From Blastocystis hominis (taxonomy: Eukaryota; Sar; Bigyra; Opalinata; Blastocystidae): 64,000 nucleotides of DNA. Shown here piece by piece: positions 23,547 through 36,435 of this stretch (its first letter is position 1; every line of letters starts with the position of its first letter). Location: NCBI RefSeq assembly GCF_000151665.1, contig NW_013171832.1, forward strand, positions 124,001 to 188,000. Reading direction: 5' to 3'. Made by a program: the position numbers and the translations under genes. Below the pieces are notes generated by a model. The model had not been told where the DNA came from. It made no database searches and saw only the letters and a program-made list of their open reading frames with translations.

Positions 23547-23862
23547 ATGTCCGACTCCATCGTACCCCTTGGTTTGACTTTGCGGTACTGAGTTAACACA
23601 TAGAATTAATCGATAAGAGCATTGGTTCAAGAATCACCGTGTTGATGAAAGGAGAAACAGAGTTTACCGGAATACTTCGGGGATTCGATGCATATCTTAC
23701 GATGATTTTAGAAGACGTAACAGTGTCGTAATTGACATTTTTCAACTTTTATGAAATAGAACCCTCACAAATCATGGAGTTGTTTCAAATAAGATGAGCC
23801 GCGCTCTAGTGAATGGACGATGTATTTGCATGGTACGCTTTTGGTTCTGTTTTTGTTTGTAG
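23547..23862 (+). CDS. LSM5: U6 snRNA-associated Sm-like protein LSm5
   Basis: Subunit of the LSm1-7/2-8 rings acting on U6 snRNA and mRNA decay. Exon 1 MSDSIVPL; intron 23572-23603 (32 nt); exon 2 [20 protein letters not shown] and [18 protein letters not shown], the Sm1 motif; an intron of about 35 nt; exon 3 [20 protein letters not shown], the Sm2 motif (compare LLNGNNICML). Length about 90 residues as expected. The genomic TAG (23860-23862) falls inside the TGTTTGTA motif at 23854-23861; poly(A) addition after 23849 would complete TGA and end the protein shortly after ICMVRFWF. Divergent from PRORP. Confidence 0.87.
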
Positions 23863-23989
23863 ATTATTCCTGGAGGAATTAATACCAATAATTCAAATTA
23901 ACCCTGAGCAATGTTTGTTTTAGACAATGTTATATTCGCTACGTAGATTCCGACGTGACATCAGGTTATAAAAATAAACAAAAAAATAT

Positions 23990-25780
23990 ATGCAAGTTGT
24001 TGACTGTATTGGAATAGATTTAGGAACAACTAACTCATGTGTTGCCTATTATAAAAATAGTGAATATCATGTTGTTAGTGAAAATGGCCGTGGTTATATT
24101 CCTTCCGTGATTGCTGTTGATGGATACAAGACCATTTGTGGATTTCCAGCTGAATTACTTAAAGGAAGGAAGAATGCGGCATATGAACTGAAACGTATAT
24201 TGGGTAAGAGATTTTCAGATCCAATAGCACAGGAATGCAAAAGACGTTGGAGCTTTGAAATTAGACAAAAAGCTGATGACAGTATAATTGTTCATTTGCA
24301 AGATAAGGAACGCAGCTATGATCTTGCAGTGAACGAGTTGTATTCAATGCTGATAAAAAGTATTATTGAGAAAAGTGAGGCTGTTATTGGGGATACTGTG
24401 AAAAAAGCTGTTATCACTGTTCCGGCTACATTTTCGGATATTTATCGTTCCATTACTATGCTCTGTGCTGAGGCAGCTGGATTGGAGGTTGTTCAAATAC
24501 TGGAGGAACCTGTGGCAGCGGCAATTTGTTATGCTGACCAAATTGAAAACAACAGTAATGTGTTGGTATTCGATATGGGAGGTGGTACTTTTGATGTCTG
24601 TATTCTTGAAATTACAGCTGATGAGCATGGACAACGATTATATAAAAAGCTGGCCACAGATGGCGATCCTTTCTTAGGGGGAATGGATATTACCAAGAAG
24701 TTAGCAGAATCTGTTAGAAAACGATTACAGGATGCTGGGCGTGACATTCCTAACGAAAGCAAGCTCCTCAGTATGTGTGAGAAAGTAAAAATAGAAATAT
24801 CGATGCATGACTCAGCCGATTTGGGTAACTATAATGATGATTATGAAGGTATTCTTGTTACTCGAGATGAGTTAGAACGTTATATTTCTGATATAACCAA
24901 TAAGGCTATTCAGATTGTAAACAGGTGCGTGGAAAGAGCCGGATTGGCAGCTGTAAATATTGATTCTGTTATCATGGTGGGAGGTTCATCTAATTTGGAG
25001 TATTTTAAAGGAAAGCTAAATCAGATATTCCGAAGAGTAGAAAGAACTCTAAATGTAGAGGAAGCCATAGCTAAAGGTGCCTTGATGTATTATATGGGAG
25101 TGAATGGAATGCTCAACAACACCCAAATTGTGTTGAGGATGGAAACGAATGCTCGCTATGTGATTCAACAACCAAATGACCAGGTCTATGTGATGATTGA
25201 TAATAAGAGGCCCTATGGAATTGAAATACAGAAGAAGTTCACCACATTCCGAGATGGCGATTCGTTCATCCAGCTTCCTTTGGCCCAAGGAAATAGCAAT
25301 CTATTCAGCGAGAATCAGTACATTGGCCGTCTTATAATCCGCAATATCCCAATCAAGCCGAAGGGAGAAGTGGTTGTCACTGTGCATTGCAAGGTCGATA
25401 TGAATGGAATCGTGCATTTCTCTGCGAAAATGGATCCGATCGATGGTTTCCCCGAGCGAGACGCCGTTGCGGAACTGTCGAACCCCGTGCTGCCAACAGA
25501 TAGGGAAGAGGTGGTTCAGACGATTAACTACTATGGCAAGAAACGTGAGGAAGTCGAGAAGCAGAAGCAGAAAGTGCGATGTCAACAACAGCTGATGAAG
25601 ATGAAATCGTGCTTATCCGATCGCAGATACGAAGGAAATATGTGGTATTATTATTCGCTCGTTCAAAATTGGTGTGATTATGCGGATGTTACGTCTAAGG
25701 AATACGAAACGGTGATCAATGGCATCCTTGACCAATTGGGAACAGAAGGTTTTATGCGGCACGAAGTCGAAGTGGCCTAA
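23990..25780 (+). CDS. Divergent Hsp70-like protein A (intronless)
   Basis: 596 residues in one uninterrupted, AT-rich frame. Nucleotide-binding domain is clear: CIGIDLGTTNSCVA at residue 6, VKKAVITVPATFSD, LEEPVAAAICYA, VFDMGGGTFDV, IMVGGSSNLEYFKG. The substrate-binding domain (from about 385) is poorly conserved and the lid is short; the protein ends MRHEVEVA with neither EEVD nor an ER or organelle signal. It is therefore not a standard cytosolic, BiP or mitochondrial Hsp70. No intron, although most neighbours have several. TAA at 25778-25780, TGTTTGTT at 25799-25806. Function as a chaperone is inferred from the ATPase domain only. Confidence 0.9.
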   Translation: MQVVDCIGIDLGTTNSCVAYYKNSEYHVVSENGRGYIPSVIAVDGYKTICGFPAELLKGRKNAAYELKRILGKRFSDPIAQECKRRWSFEIRQKADDSIIVHLQDKERSYDLAVNELYSMLIKSIIEKSEAVIGDTVKKAVITVPATFSDIYRSITMLCAEAAGLEVVQILEEPVAAAICYADQIENNSNVLVFDMGGGTFDVCILEITADEHGQRLYKKLATDGDPFLGGMDITKKLAESVRKRLQDAGRDIPNESKLLSMCEKVKIEISMHDSADLGNYNDDYEGILVTRDELERYISDITNKAIQIVNRCVERAGLAAVNIDSVIMVGGSSNLEYFKGKLNQIFRRVERTLNVEEAIAKGALMYYMGVNGMLNNTQIVLRMETNARYVIQQPNDQVYVMIDNKRPYGIEIQKKFTTFRDGDSFIQLPLAQGNSNLFSENQYIGRLIIRNIPIKPKGEVVVTVHCKVDMNGIVHFSAKMDPIDGFPERDAVAELSNPVLPTDREEVVQTINYYGKKREEVEKQKQKVRCQQQLMKMKSCLSDRRYEGNMWYYYSLVQNWCDYADVTSKEYETVINGILDQLGTEGFMRHEVEVA

Positions 25781-25798
25781 GTCTTGTAATTGTTGTTG

Positions 25799-25806
25799 TG
25801 TTTGTT
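25799..25806 (+). terminator. TGTTTGTT 3'-end motif after Hsp70-like A
   Basis: Exact motif 18 nt after the templated TAA. Confidence 0.7.
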
Positions 25807-25923
25807 GTTAGAGAATGGTTGATTCATTCATTAGTTAAGTCGTAACTTTGAAAACCAAACAGAAAAGTCGGTCATTCATTCCATTCCATTCCATTCCATT
25901 TCATTCCGTTCTTCTCCCATTCT

Positions 25924-28900
25924 TCACATCTTCACCGCGACGACACAGACTTCTCCGTTCTCCAGACCCAGGAAAATGTACTGTCCGTCCGCAGATGGCT
26001 GCACCGAGCGAACCGCAATGCGAAGATTGGGCACCTGCGTGAACGACGCCGGCTTGCCCTCGCCTCCGAAATGCTCCTCGATCGACGGAGAGACCACCGC
26101 GAAGTCGTAGATGCGCATCATGAACAGGAGGATCTTATCTCCGCCCGCAATCACGTACTGCCGGTCGTTGCTGAACACGATCGAGTTCAGCTGCGAGTTC
26201 ATCTCCTTCTCCAGCAGCTTCTGGCCCATCGACGAGTACAGATGGAACTTGAAGTCGGCCTGCGAGTACCACACGATGTTGCCCTCGTTCGTCACGCCGC
26301 ACCAGCTGATCGCAGGCATCGACGGCAGCTTCTTGTCGTAGTTGGCGTCGTAGATCGTGCGCAGATACGACGTATCGGAGAGAGAGTACAAGATGATCGT
26401 GCCGTCCTGGCTGCCCGAGCACACCAAATCCATTTCCTTGTTGATCGACACGCACGTGACCGCGCCGTCGTGCCCGTACAGCGTGCGTCGCCCCGAGATC
26501 TGCGGGGCTCCCGGCGTGTACTGCAGATTGTAGAGCGAGACGCTGTTGTCCTGCGAGCCCACGACGATCATCGAGTCGTCCAGCGACAGATCCACGCACG
26601 TGATCACTTCCTCGCCCTTGCCCACGCTCAGCTCCACCGCGCCGGTCTGCATGTTCACGATCTTCAGCGAGCCGTCCCAACCGCCCGCCACGCACATGAA
26701 CAGCCCGCTGTGCGCCATGGCGACCAGCTGATCGCTCTGCAGATTGGCCCGGTCCACCTCGACCAGCGGGCTGAACGGCTCCATCACCACGGGGCACGCG
26801 TTGTTGCGCAGTCGCGGGTCCACGCCGATGTCGAACGGCGTGCTGCGCCCGTTGGTGCTTTTCACGGGGTTCACCGCGAGCGAGCGATCCTGCCCGAACG
26901 CGAAGACGGCGGTGGTGGACCGCGCCGCGCCCACGGCCATCACGGGCGAGCTGAGACGGATGTTGGTCTTGTAGAGCGCGAGAACCTGCTCGGGGAACTT
27001 GCTCTCGCCCACGCAGGTCATCGCGCCGATCGACCGGCAGCCCGTCGCCGTGAACCAGTTCCGGTAGGAGAGGAGCGGCAGCGGAGGCTGCGGGGCGAGC
27101 GGACGACGCATCTTGTGGGGAGCGGTGAACAGCTGCATGGGGGTCTGGCCGAAGTTCTCGAGCATGTCGGCGGCTTGCTGCCAATCCGCGGGGAAGTTGC
27201 GGTAGAGCGACTCCATGTCGAGCGAGCCGTAGTAGGTCACGTGGGAGAACACGTTGAAGCAGGCCTCGGCGTCGGGGCCGCGCTGCTTGAACCCGAAGAC
27301 GAGGTCGATCCACTTGTGGAGATTCATGGAGACGAACTCGCTCTCCAGCGCCTCGCGGTTGATTCGGACGAACTCCTCCGCGGACTTCGCCCAGGGCGGC
27401 AGCTGCACGTCCTGGATCGGGGCCTCCGCGTCCTGGCGCGTTCCCAGATTGATCTTGTTGGAGTTCTTCAGGAACTGGGGGAGGTAGAAGAACTCGGGGA
27501 TGAGCTCCTTCACGTCGCCGTCGTTCGTCGTGCAGCCGTTGTACGTGTTCCGCATGCTCCAGAACTGGCGGTCGGGACGGTCGAACTTTCCGTCCTGCAG
27601 GAAGATGTGCAGGGACGTGTAGGGCTCCAGACGGATCAGATACCACAGCACGTTCGCGCTGTTCGAGTAGTGCGTCGAGAAGAAGCGCGGCGGCGGGCAG
27701 AGAATGCCCAGACGGTCCTCCATGTCCTCCGAGCGGAGCTGGAAGTTCTCCTTCATGACCTGGAATTTGTCCTGCAGCGCCTCGCGCCGACTCTCCAGCT
27801 GCGCGCCCATCGGGTAGCTGAAGTCGCGGTAGATCTTCGGGTTTCGCAGATCGATCGTCGGGCTCGAGTAGTCCGCGATCACCCACGGGAACACGTAGTA
27901 CTGGGAGAGATCGTTGTACGTGCGGCCCGCCAGACGGTTCAGACGCATCAAGTACTCGAACGTGGAGATCTCGCGGTTCAGCCAGCGGCGCGTGCAGTCG
28001 TCCTTCATGCAGCGCTCGGCGGGCGTGGCACCGAGGAATTCGGTGAGGTTGGGCGTGGGCAGCTGGCGAAGAGCGGCGTGGAAGTGGTCGCGAACGCCCG
28101 AGTTGAGGAAGGAGAAGAAGGCGGATGTGGAGTCTTGGAAGAAAAGCTCCACGGCAGTGTTGCGGAAGAGATAGAGACGGAATTCCTCGTGCGTCAGCTC
28201 GGTGAGTCTCCAAATCTTGTTCTCGGGGAGCTTCAGCATCGTGAACTTGTTGATGCCTTCAATCCGCTTGTTGCTGTTCAGGTACGCGGCCTGCTTCTCG
28301 ACTTGCTCGTTGAACTCTCGCTCAAAGTCGGGATTCACGGTGAACAGAAGCATGTGCTGCGTCAACTCGATCTTGCCGCGCGTTGCCAACATCGGCGTGA
28401 TCATCTGGCATTCCGCTGTGAACAAAATCGTCTTCTTCTGCAGTCCGAGCAGCTCCTGATCCAGATCTTTGTGCTGATCCTCGTTGAGATCTTCCTCGAC
28501 CGACGATCGCATCAGCGAGGCGATCTTTCCCTGCGTGTCCTTGACTTCGGCTTCTCCCTGCTCGTCCACGTCGTTCCACACCGAAGCATCGGGATGCGTG
28601 GTGCCGTTCGGATCGGAGATCAGGATCTGATGCATTCCGTAGCTGTTGCAGCGCGAGGTCAGCGTCAGAATGCCCTCGTGGCTGGACAGTTCGCCCCACG
28701 GTCCTCGCTCGTGCACCAATGACTCCACCATCTCGGACCAGCGCTTCACGGTGATCTGGTGCTTTCTCCAGTAGTTGTGCGACTCGTTCTTCAAGTAGTG
28801 CACCTCATAGTCCTTCTCTTGCTTCACAACGAACAGCACGGCGGAATCGAAGCGAACCACGTTGTGCTCGTTGTTGACGACATAGCTGCTAATCTGGTTG

Positions 28901-31900
28901 AGCGACTCCATCACAAGCTTGCTGATTCCGTCGAAATCGATAATGAATGTGGTGTTATCGCTCAGCTGCAGATACTCCAAGGCCTTCATGAGGTGCGTGT
29001 TCTTCTCCGCCCAGCATTCCGGCGGAAGAATCAGCATCGCGTTCAGCTCCTTGTCGATGATCTCCGAACGCTCCAGCTGCGCCTTCTGTTTGTCCGACAG
29101 CAGCCATTTGCGCTTCGGTTTGTTGTTGTCCACCTCCTTCAGAATCGCGCGCGCGCAGGTCTCGAGATACTTGAGTACAATGCCTCCGATTTCAATGATC
29201 GTCGCTTTGAAATCGTCCGTATTGATGAGACTCGACTCCGTCTGAATCGTGCGCAGCGAGTCATTGAGTCGGCTGAGATACAAAATGCTCGAGCACGGGA
29301 AGGAGTTGTTGCTCACCAGCAGTTTCAGCTGCTTTGCGATCCGGATTCCCTCGTCATACAAGGGCTTGTAGCGTTCTTCCATGGGCGTGGTCACGTACAT
29401 GGTCGTTGCGGGAGAGGACGACATGCCGGCAAACAGATCCGTTGCACCTCCCGCCGGATTGGTCGTTCCCGGAGCCGTGCCGCCGAGCAGATCGTTCAGC
29501 GCAGAAACATCGTTCACAGGTGCCGAGGGAGCCATAGGGGCCATAGGAGCCATAGGGGCCATAGGGGCCATAGGAGCCATAGGGGCCATAGGGGCCATAG
29601 GAGCCATAGGGGCCATAGGGGCCATAGGAGCCATAGGAGCCATAGGGGCCATAGGGGCGGAGGGCGCGTGGCCTCCAAGCAAATCATCCAAAGCAGAAGC
29701 ATCGTTCATGGGAGCCATGGGAGCCACAGGAGCAGAGGGAGCAACGCCGCCCAGCAAATCATCCAGAGCCGAAGAACTCATCGGAGCTGCAGTGGGAGCA
29801 GCCATAGGAGCCACGGGAGCCATGGGAGCCATGCCTCCCAACAAATCATCGATCGAACTCGCAGGCACGGCAGGCGCGGTAGGCGCAGAGGTCGATCCAA
29901 CACCCATTCCGCCCAGCAAGTCGTCGAGGGGCGAAGGACCCGAGACAGCGCCCTCGTCGATCGCAGAATGCTCGTTGATGATCAGATTGTAGCGCTGCAG
30001 CACATTCAGCATCAGCTTCAGACTCATCGTGTACGACTGCTGGAGCAGGCCTTGGAGATTCGCTGCTTTCACGGTCTCGGCCGGGAGTCTGCCGATCGTA
30101 TCGATGATCGAGTTGGTGAGGGTGATGAAGGGGTACATCAGCTGCCAGTTGTAGTGATTCCGCTCCACCTCGAACTCGTCCGGCTGTCCCGATTGGTCCG
30201 ACTCGCCCTTCGGATCCAGCATGTGCACCAGATGCTGATAGAGGTAAACCACGACCGGCTGCACGGTCACGAGGAAGCTCGACTTGTCTCCAGGCATGCC
30301 CAACGAGTTGACGATGCGATTCACCACCTGGACGTAGAAATCGGCGTAGAATCCCTTGCTCCAACTGCCCTCGCCTGATTTCGGGGACTCGTTGGTGTCA
30401 ATATAATGGAGAATGGCTCTGAAGATGGTCGAGATCAGATGCTCGCTCTCTCTGTCCTTCTGCAGCTCGGCGAAATTCACCGTGTTGTTGTACATGTACT
30501 TCTCCACAGAGGAAGCCACGATCGAAATCAGCAAGGTCTGCAGCTGTCCCCAAACGCTCTCTACGATATCCTGGAACTGCTTGCGCACGACGCAGATGAA
30601 CGAGAAGATGTAGTCACACCACACGGGCAGACTGAGAAGCTGCTTCAGGTTGAGCGAGGCGTTGATGTTGGTGAAGAGATTGATGAAAAGCGTGTAGTAC
30701 TTCAAGACCGTCTGACTATCGAGCAGAGGCAGCAACTGCAAGAACAGCGGGATGAAGACCATTCTCTTCATCGTCAGGTTATCTAGACACTCACAGCAGC
30801 TCATCCCAATCCCTACCATTCTCCTCGATCTGCTTCGATCCCACCATCTCTTCGAACAGGAAGCGAATCAAATCTTCGCTCATCGCTTCCTTTGTGACAT
30901 AGCGCGAAATATAGTCCATCATGACGTGCAGATTGAGACGCTGCACTCCGAGCGACTTCCACAGTCGTCCATCCGGAGACTGCTCGCACAGCGTCACGAC
31001 CCACACGAACATGCGGAGCATTTCCACGATGACGTCCTTCTCTCCCGATCGAACCAGCGTCAGGAACAGAGGCAGGATTCCGGCAGTCACTACAACATGA
31101 GTTCAACTTGCAACAACAAACGCTCGCGATTCTCGACAACGGGCATCGATTGCTCCTCCGCCGTCATCGAAGTCGCCGCGACATCCAGCGACACATGACT
31201 AAATCCGGCCATACTCTCGATGAAGAACGCGCCCATTCCTTCCATGTGGAGAATCTGATTCAGAAGATCAATGAACGCCAGCAGCAACTCATGGTCCTTG
31301 TTTCGCTGGCACCACAGAATGCAGTACGCAAGATTGAAGCAAGTGGCCTTCGTGATTGTGCTTCGGTCTTGTATCAACGTGGTGATGATCTCCATCAGCA
31401 CCTTGCGAACCGCCGCCTTCTCCTCTTGCGTGGGCTTCTTTCCCACGACCTCGCCCGAGAGAGGATGCTTGAACTCGTCATCGAGAGTCAGCCACTGACG
31501 AATAATGTCTCGGTCGTCGGCCAGCTCTTCGCTGATCTCGATCTCCATGTCCGAGTAGAAGTAGCGCAAAATGAAGCAGAACCCTTCGATGCCCACGTTC
31601 TTCACGATCGAGACCAGCTCCGGACTGTCGTTCGACTTCAGGATGTCCAGCAGGAATCCATATACCTTTTCCTGCAACGACGCAGACGTGTAGATCCACA
31701 GGCCTGGATTATAGAAGAAGGCCTTGAAGATCTGCTCGTGCAGCTCGCGGGACAACTCGGCGTTCTGAAGCAGATTGACCATTTGGTTCAAGAGCAACTC
31801 CGTGAGGTTCTCTGGCGATGTTTTCTGCAGCAGATAAGCAAGAATGCCAAATCCATTATGCTGCAGCATGAAGCGCTGCGAGCCCGCGTTGCTGACAACG

Positions 31901-34900
31901 GCCTGGCCTAGCAACGAATAGCACTCCGAAGTGAACGTGGGAGACACGCCAAAGGCAGCTTCGTCCGCATCCGGCTCGAGCAAGTCGAGCTGTGGAAGCA
32001 AGGGGAACAAGAGCTTGATGCCGCCAAGCGAGTCAAGCATCGTGGAAATCTGCCGCGTGGAAGAGACGTGCGTTCCTGCCAAGAGCACGCCGTTCACATG
32101 CTGTGCAAAGAAGAGATCCTTGCTGTCCTTGCCGATGGTCACTCCCATCACCGAGCTGAGCCACTTCTGCTGACGATACTGCGGAGGCGTGTTATCGATC
32201 ACCTTCTGCTCCTTATCCAGCACGCAAGCAGACAAATTCACCAAAATCGAGGGCGTTAACGAGCCATCGCACACAGAACGGATCGTGTCCAACTCCTCCT
32301 TGCTGAACGAACGTCTCTCCGTGAGAGCAAACGACTCCATATGCAGGGTTTCAAAGTTAAACATGTAGTTCGGACCAAGCAAGTGGATTCCCTTGGCCTG
32401 GCGCTTATCGATGGCTCGGTTCAGCAGATATACCGTACCGATCTCTCCGTTAAAGTCGGTGTAGGTGGTAGGAATGTTGGTGTACGCGAGATCAACGCCG
32501 CGAGTACCGATGTAGATCTTCGGAGAGGAGGTGAAGACGGGGTAGGGACAAGCATACTCGAACGAGCAATTGCCGTCGAGCATAACAGTCAGAGGGTGAG
32601 GCTTTCCCATGCGATTGTTCTGCTGAGTGATGAGCAAGTGGTACCACCGATTCTCCGAGATCGGAAGATTCGTGGCAGGGATCGTCACCTCTTTACCGTT
32701 CTGGTAGTACTTGATCACCAAGCTCGCGTCCTGGATGAACACCAAAAACGCTGCGGTGTCCGTAATCACAGAGAAGAGATGGGGAATACCAAACTCGCCG
32801 TCCATAATCCAATTTGCAAGGAACGAGGCGACATTGAACCACAAGGAAATCGTGAATCCAACATTGGGGAAGCGGAGAATTCCGTCCATGCTCTGGTTCC
32901 GAACCATGCTGACGACTTTGATTCCTGAGCACGAAGGCGTCAGCAGGAAGCTGTGGTCCGGACGGCTCGAATCGGTTGCTTCGTACAGCTCGTTTAACAT
33001 TACGAGGATCTGGTTCGAGTAGCGCGCACGGTGATTGCCCTGCGTGTGAAGCAGACGGAAGATCTTCTTGAGCTGCTGTGTGGTGATGTTGTACTTGGCA
33101 ATGCTCTTGATAATGTCCAACACCAGGTTGATGTTCGACGTGTGGAACTCCTCCAGGTGCTACGAATTACACAAACAAGTGATTCAGCAGTACGTCGAGC
33201 AGCAGATCGACGAGACTCTTGCTCTGCGAAGTGATCGAAATCAGGTTCAGCTGCTGATTCTTTGACTCCAGCAAGGCTTTCAGCAAGGTCAAGCAGTGGT
33301 TCTGCAGCTGTGCGTCGGTGCGCAGCATGAAGAACAAGAGCACGGTCAAGAAGTCAGGGCGAACCACGCGAATGGAATCCAGCAAGGCAGTGTTATGAAG
33401 CACATCATCGAAACTCTGCGCCAATCCGAGCGTTTCTTCCTGCTGGAGCGTCTGGAGCACAAAGGCTCCGAAGGTAGGGAAGATGTGATAGAACGAAAGC
33501 GTGTTGAACACCAATCGGTCCAGCAGCAGATTGATCATGCAGCTGACCAGCTTAAAGTCGTAGCCATTCTCACCAGGAGCAAGGACGCTCTACAGACAGC
33601 AAGCATCCCGCGCAAGCCTACAGTGAACTGATCGTCTTCCACAGTGTGGCGGAATTCGTTGTAGAACTGGGTGTTTCCGTGCAGCATCAGGAACATCGTG
33701 AAGAACATATGCTGGACAACGCCTAGGAAATACTCGCTACACCTCAGTCTCTCAAAAAGCAGCTTACTTCTGCTCGGTCGTCGTAATGATGGAGAAGCAG
33801 TGAATCAAGAAGTGCGGTCAAGGATCCACACATCGCAATCGATTCTTTTAGGATATGTTCGTCTTGCAAAGAATGTCTTGGCGCGTACGAGTGACTTCCG
33901 GATCGGTGGTCTGCTTCTCGAGTAGAAGATAGTCCACAATGTTGAAGAGAATGTGCATCGTGTAGCTGTTATCAGCATCAAACACGTGGGAATGAATGCG
34001 CGATAGAGTTGTTCCCATATTCACAAAGATGTTCATGATCTGCCCAAAGATTCGATCATCCTTTACCGTCTCTACTCCTTAGCATTCTCCCCATCGAGAA
34101 CTTACTACTCGTCGCTGCTTGCAGGATCACTATGATAATGGCAGCTCCAAATTTGATCGTCTTCCGGTTATCGACCAGGTTAAACAGGTATTCCATCGTG
34201 TTGATGAGCACGCCCTTGATCGTCGGACCCATCAGGATGATTAGGTCACTCACAGCAGTCGTCGTATCCAGCGATGTGTCCAGCAACTGAAGCAAGGCGT
34301 ACTTCGCGAGCCAGGTAAGCGGCGAGTTGTGATTCGAGCTGAAGAGAGTGTAGATCACGTATTGAGGAAGCAGAGTGGATTTCAGCAAATCGATATCGCC
34401 ACTGACAACGTTGCAAAGACGCGTGCAAATCTACAATCGAGAAGGCTCTGAGTTTCTACCATGATGCAGCACAACTCGTCCAGCTCCTCGTTGGCCAAAA
34501 CCGTAAGCAAGTGCGACACTTCGCCCACTTTGTCCTTTTCTTCGCCATACTTTATCAGATCTCCAATGAACGAGAACAAGCTCTCGCGGACAAAGACCGA
34601 GACATAGTCCTGATGGTTGTTGTTGGTAACGCGGACGCCCTCTCCCTCAGCCACAGCAGACCAGTGAGAACTGTCCATGGCGGGCAGGAAGGAGGGCGAG
34701 ATGAGCGTATCGATGATCTTGTTCTGAAGACAAATGGAGTAGAGCTGCGAGGACTCGGAGCACATCGTACGCAGAATGCACAGCATAATGTATTCCGCGA
34801 CATCATGCGAAGCAGAATCGAACTTCGCGTCCTGCTGGAAAATGGCCAAATAGCTCTCGAAGAACTCTCTACGCCTGAGAAAAGCGGTATACCGCGCACC

Positions 34901-36435
34901 GATTCACCTGCTGCTCGTTCTTGGAGCAGAGAACGGAGCGGATGAGCAGCCGTCCCACCACATCCACGAAGGTGTTGTTATAACCCTCGATCGACAGCGA
35001 TCGCGTCTGCTCTCCAAGATTCCAAGAAGGAGAATCCTCGGCGCTGCTGCTGTGGCGGAACAGCTCAGGCGTAAGCGCGTAGATTCCGTCTTCGAGCATC
35101 TTGTACTCGGAAGGCACGCGCATCGTTAAGGCGCAGGCGGAGGAGTCCTTGCTCAAGGTGATCTGCTTGCGAAGGAAGGCATCGCGCAGCAAATAAACCA
35201 GCATGTGCTGTTAAGTCGCCCAGGCAAGAAGAAAGCAAGGATATGTTATTCGCGATCTCGTAACTGCCCAGTTTGAATGCCATGGCGCGGGTAACATCGC
35301 TGCGATCGGACGCGTTGAGCAAAAGCAGCAGCAAATCCACGTTCAAGCTCACCAACTCTTCCTTCGGCAAAGAGTTCTCTTGCGTGGCATTCGGCTCAAA
35401 CAAAGCAGCGCTGGCGCGTTGGCTGATGCGATTGGCCAAGGCCAGAACCATTTCGCAGCGATGAGGATCTGACGATACCACAATATTGTGCGCAGCAATT
35501 AAGATCAGATGATGCAGAAGCACGACCCATTTTCTCTCCATCGATCGACTCGTGATCAACTCGTAGAGCTTTCCAACACACACCACAAGCTCGTAACTCA
35601 CGTCCAACACACACTCGTCGTGGCCTTCCAGAGTAAGACTACACCTCGATCCTCCCCTCTGATTCTACCAATCCAGTGGACCAAACACGGAGTCCAGTTC
35701 GGAGAGAATATTCGTTGGAATCGCTTGGAAAGGACCCACAAGAGTAAGCCAATTGCAGTGGTTGAGAATCGGGTGGAAGTTGTTGAGAATTTGAAGCATG
35801 TACGACAAGGTTTGGAAGCAGTTGACATTATCGTTCTCCATTGTGGACAAAATGGAGGAGCACTGCGAGAGAACTTGGAAAATAATCGAATGGATCTGCG
35901 TGTAGCGGAGAAGAACTCGATTATGCGGAGAACGACTCAGAATCTCGATGGCAGCACTGATTCGGTGAATATCCTGAATGCTCTGCTGTTCAGGAAGCAT
36001 GCAACGAAGCCACTAGGCATCATAGACACAAAGCAAACACACATTCATAAGTCCGCGGATAAAACGGAACGGATGTCCTACGGACTTGTCGCAGGACTCA
36101 GCAATGCAGTGCTTACACATTCCGGTAGCATTTCTTTGTTCAGTGTAATAGTAGCAGATATCTGCAGTTTCTGTGGGTTTCCAGTTTTTGTAGGTCTCGA
36201 TGAACAGATTGAGGAACTCGTACAATTCATCTTGGCAATCCTACCAACTCACAAAAAACTCGCAAGAAATACCACTGCCTTCCTCTCACAAAACGCAATC
36301 TCAAACGCAGTCCACAGTTCTGCTAGCTTCATTCCTGTCTCATCCCAACTACCCTTAATCGACACAATTGTAAAAATACCTGAAGTTATATTCAATTGAC
36401 GGAGATAGGACTTCATTGAATACGGGATAATCCAT
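25924..36435 (-). CDS. Giant BEACH-WD40 protein (neurobeachin/LYST class)
   Basis: Predicted membrane-trafficking scaffold of about 3,300 residues. Start MDYPVFNEVLSPSIEYNF at 36435. Order: long armadillo-like helical N-terminus (36.4-33.2 kb); ConA-like lectin segment in the 31.1-33.1 kb exon (NVGFTISLWFNV, RWYHLLIT); helical region; linker with five DLLGG-type motifs and a Met-Ala-Pro repeat (29.4-30.0 kb); PH-like domain (MLATRGKIELTQHMLLF); BEACH domain (TFEYLMRLNRLAGRTYND, YVFPWVIADY, FSTHYSNSANVLWYLIRLEP, LPPWA); WD40 repeats to the end. Introns found: 36349-36379, 36241-36275, 36013-36042, 35639-35668, 34431-34459, 34072-34105, 33863-33888, 33590-33621, 33160-33193, 31090-31121, 30783-30816, plus one near 34870. 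Junctions near 35220 and 33750 are not resolved. TGA at 25924-25926. Confidence 0.92.
29527..29652 (-). repeat. 9-bp tandem repeat, 14 units, coding (M-A-P)n
   Basis: Fourteen near-identical 9-bp units read Met-Ala-Pro on the minus strand inside the BEACH protein, between two DLLGG motifs. Third-base changes are few, so the array is young. Flanking sequence has scattered, diverged MAP units, suggesting growth from an existing seed. Confidence 0.92.

Noticed and set aside
26071-28722. 883-codon plus-strand frame opposite the BEACH-WD40 exon, and similar long frames at 3868-5964 and 54118-56349
   Set aside because: All lie antisense to well-recognised domains and have the composition of complementary-strand shadows.
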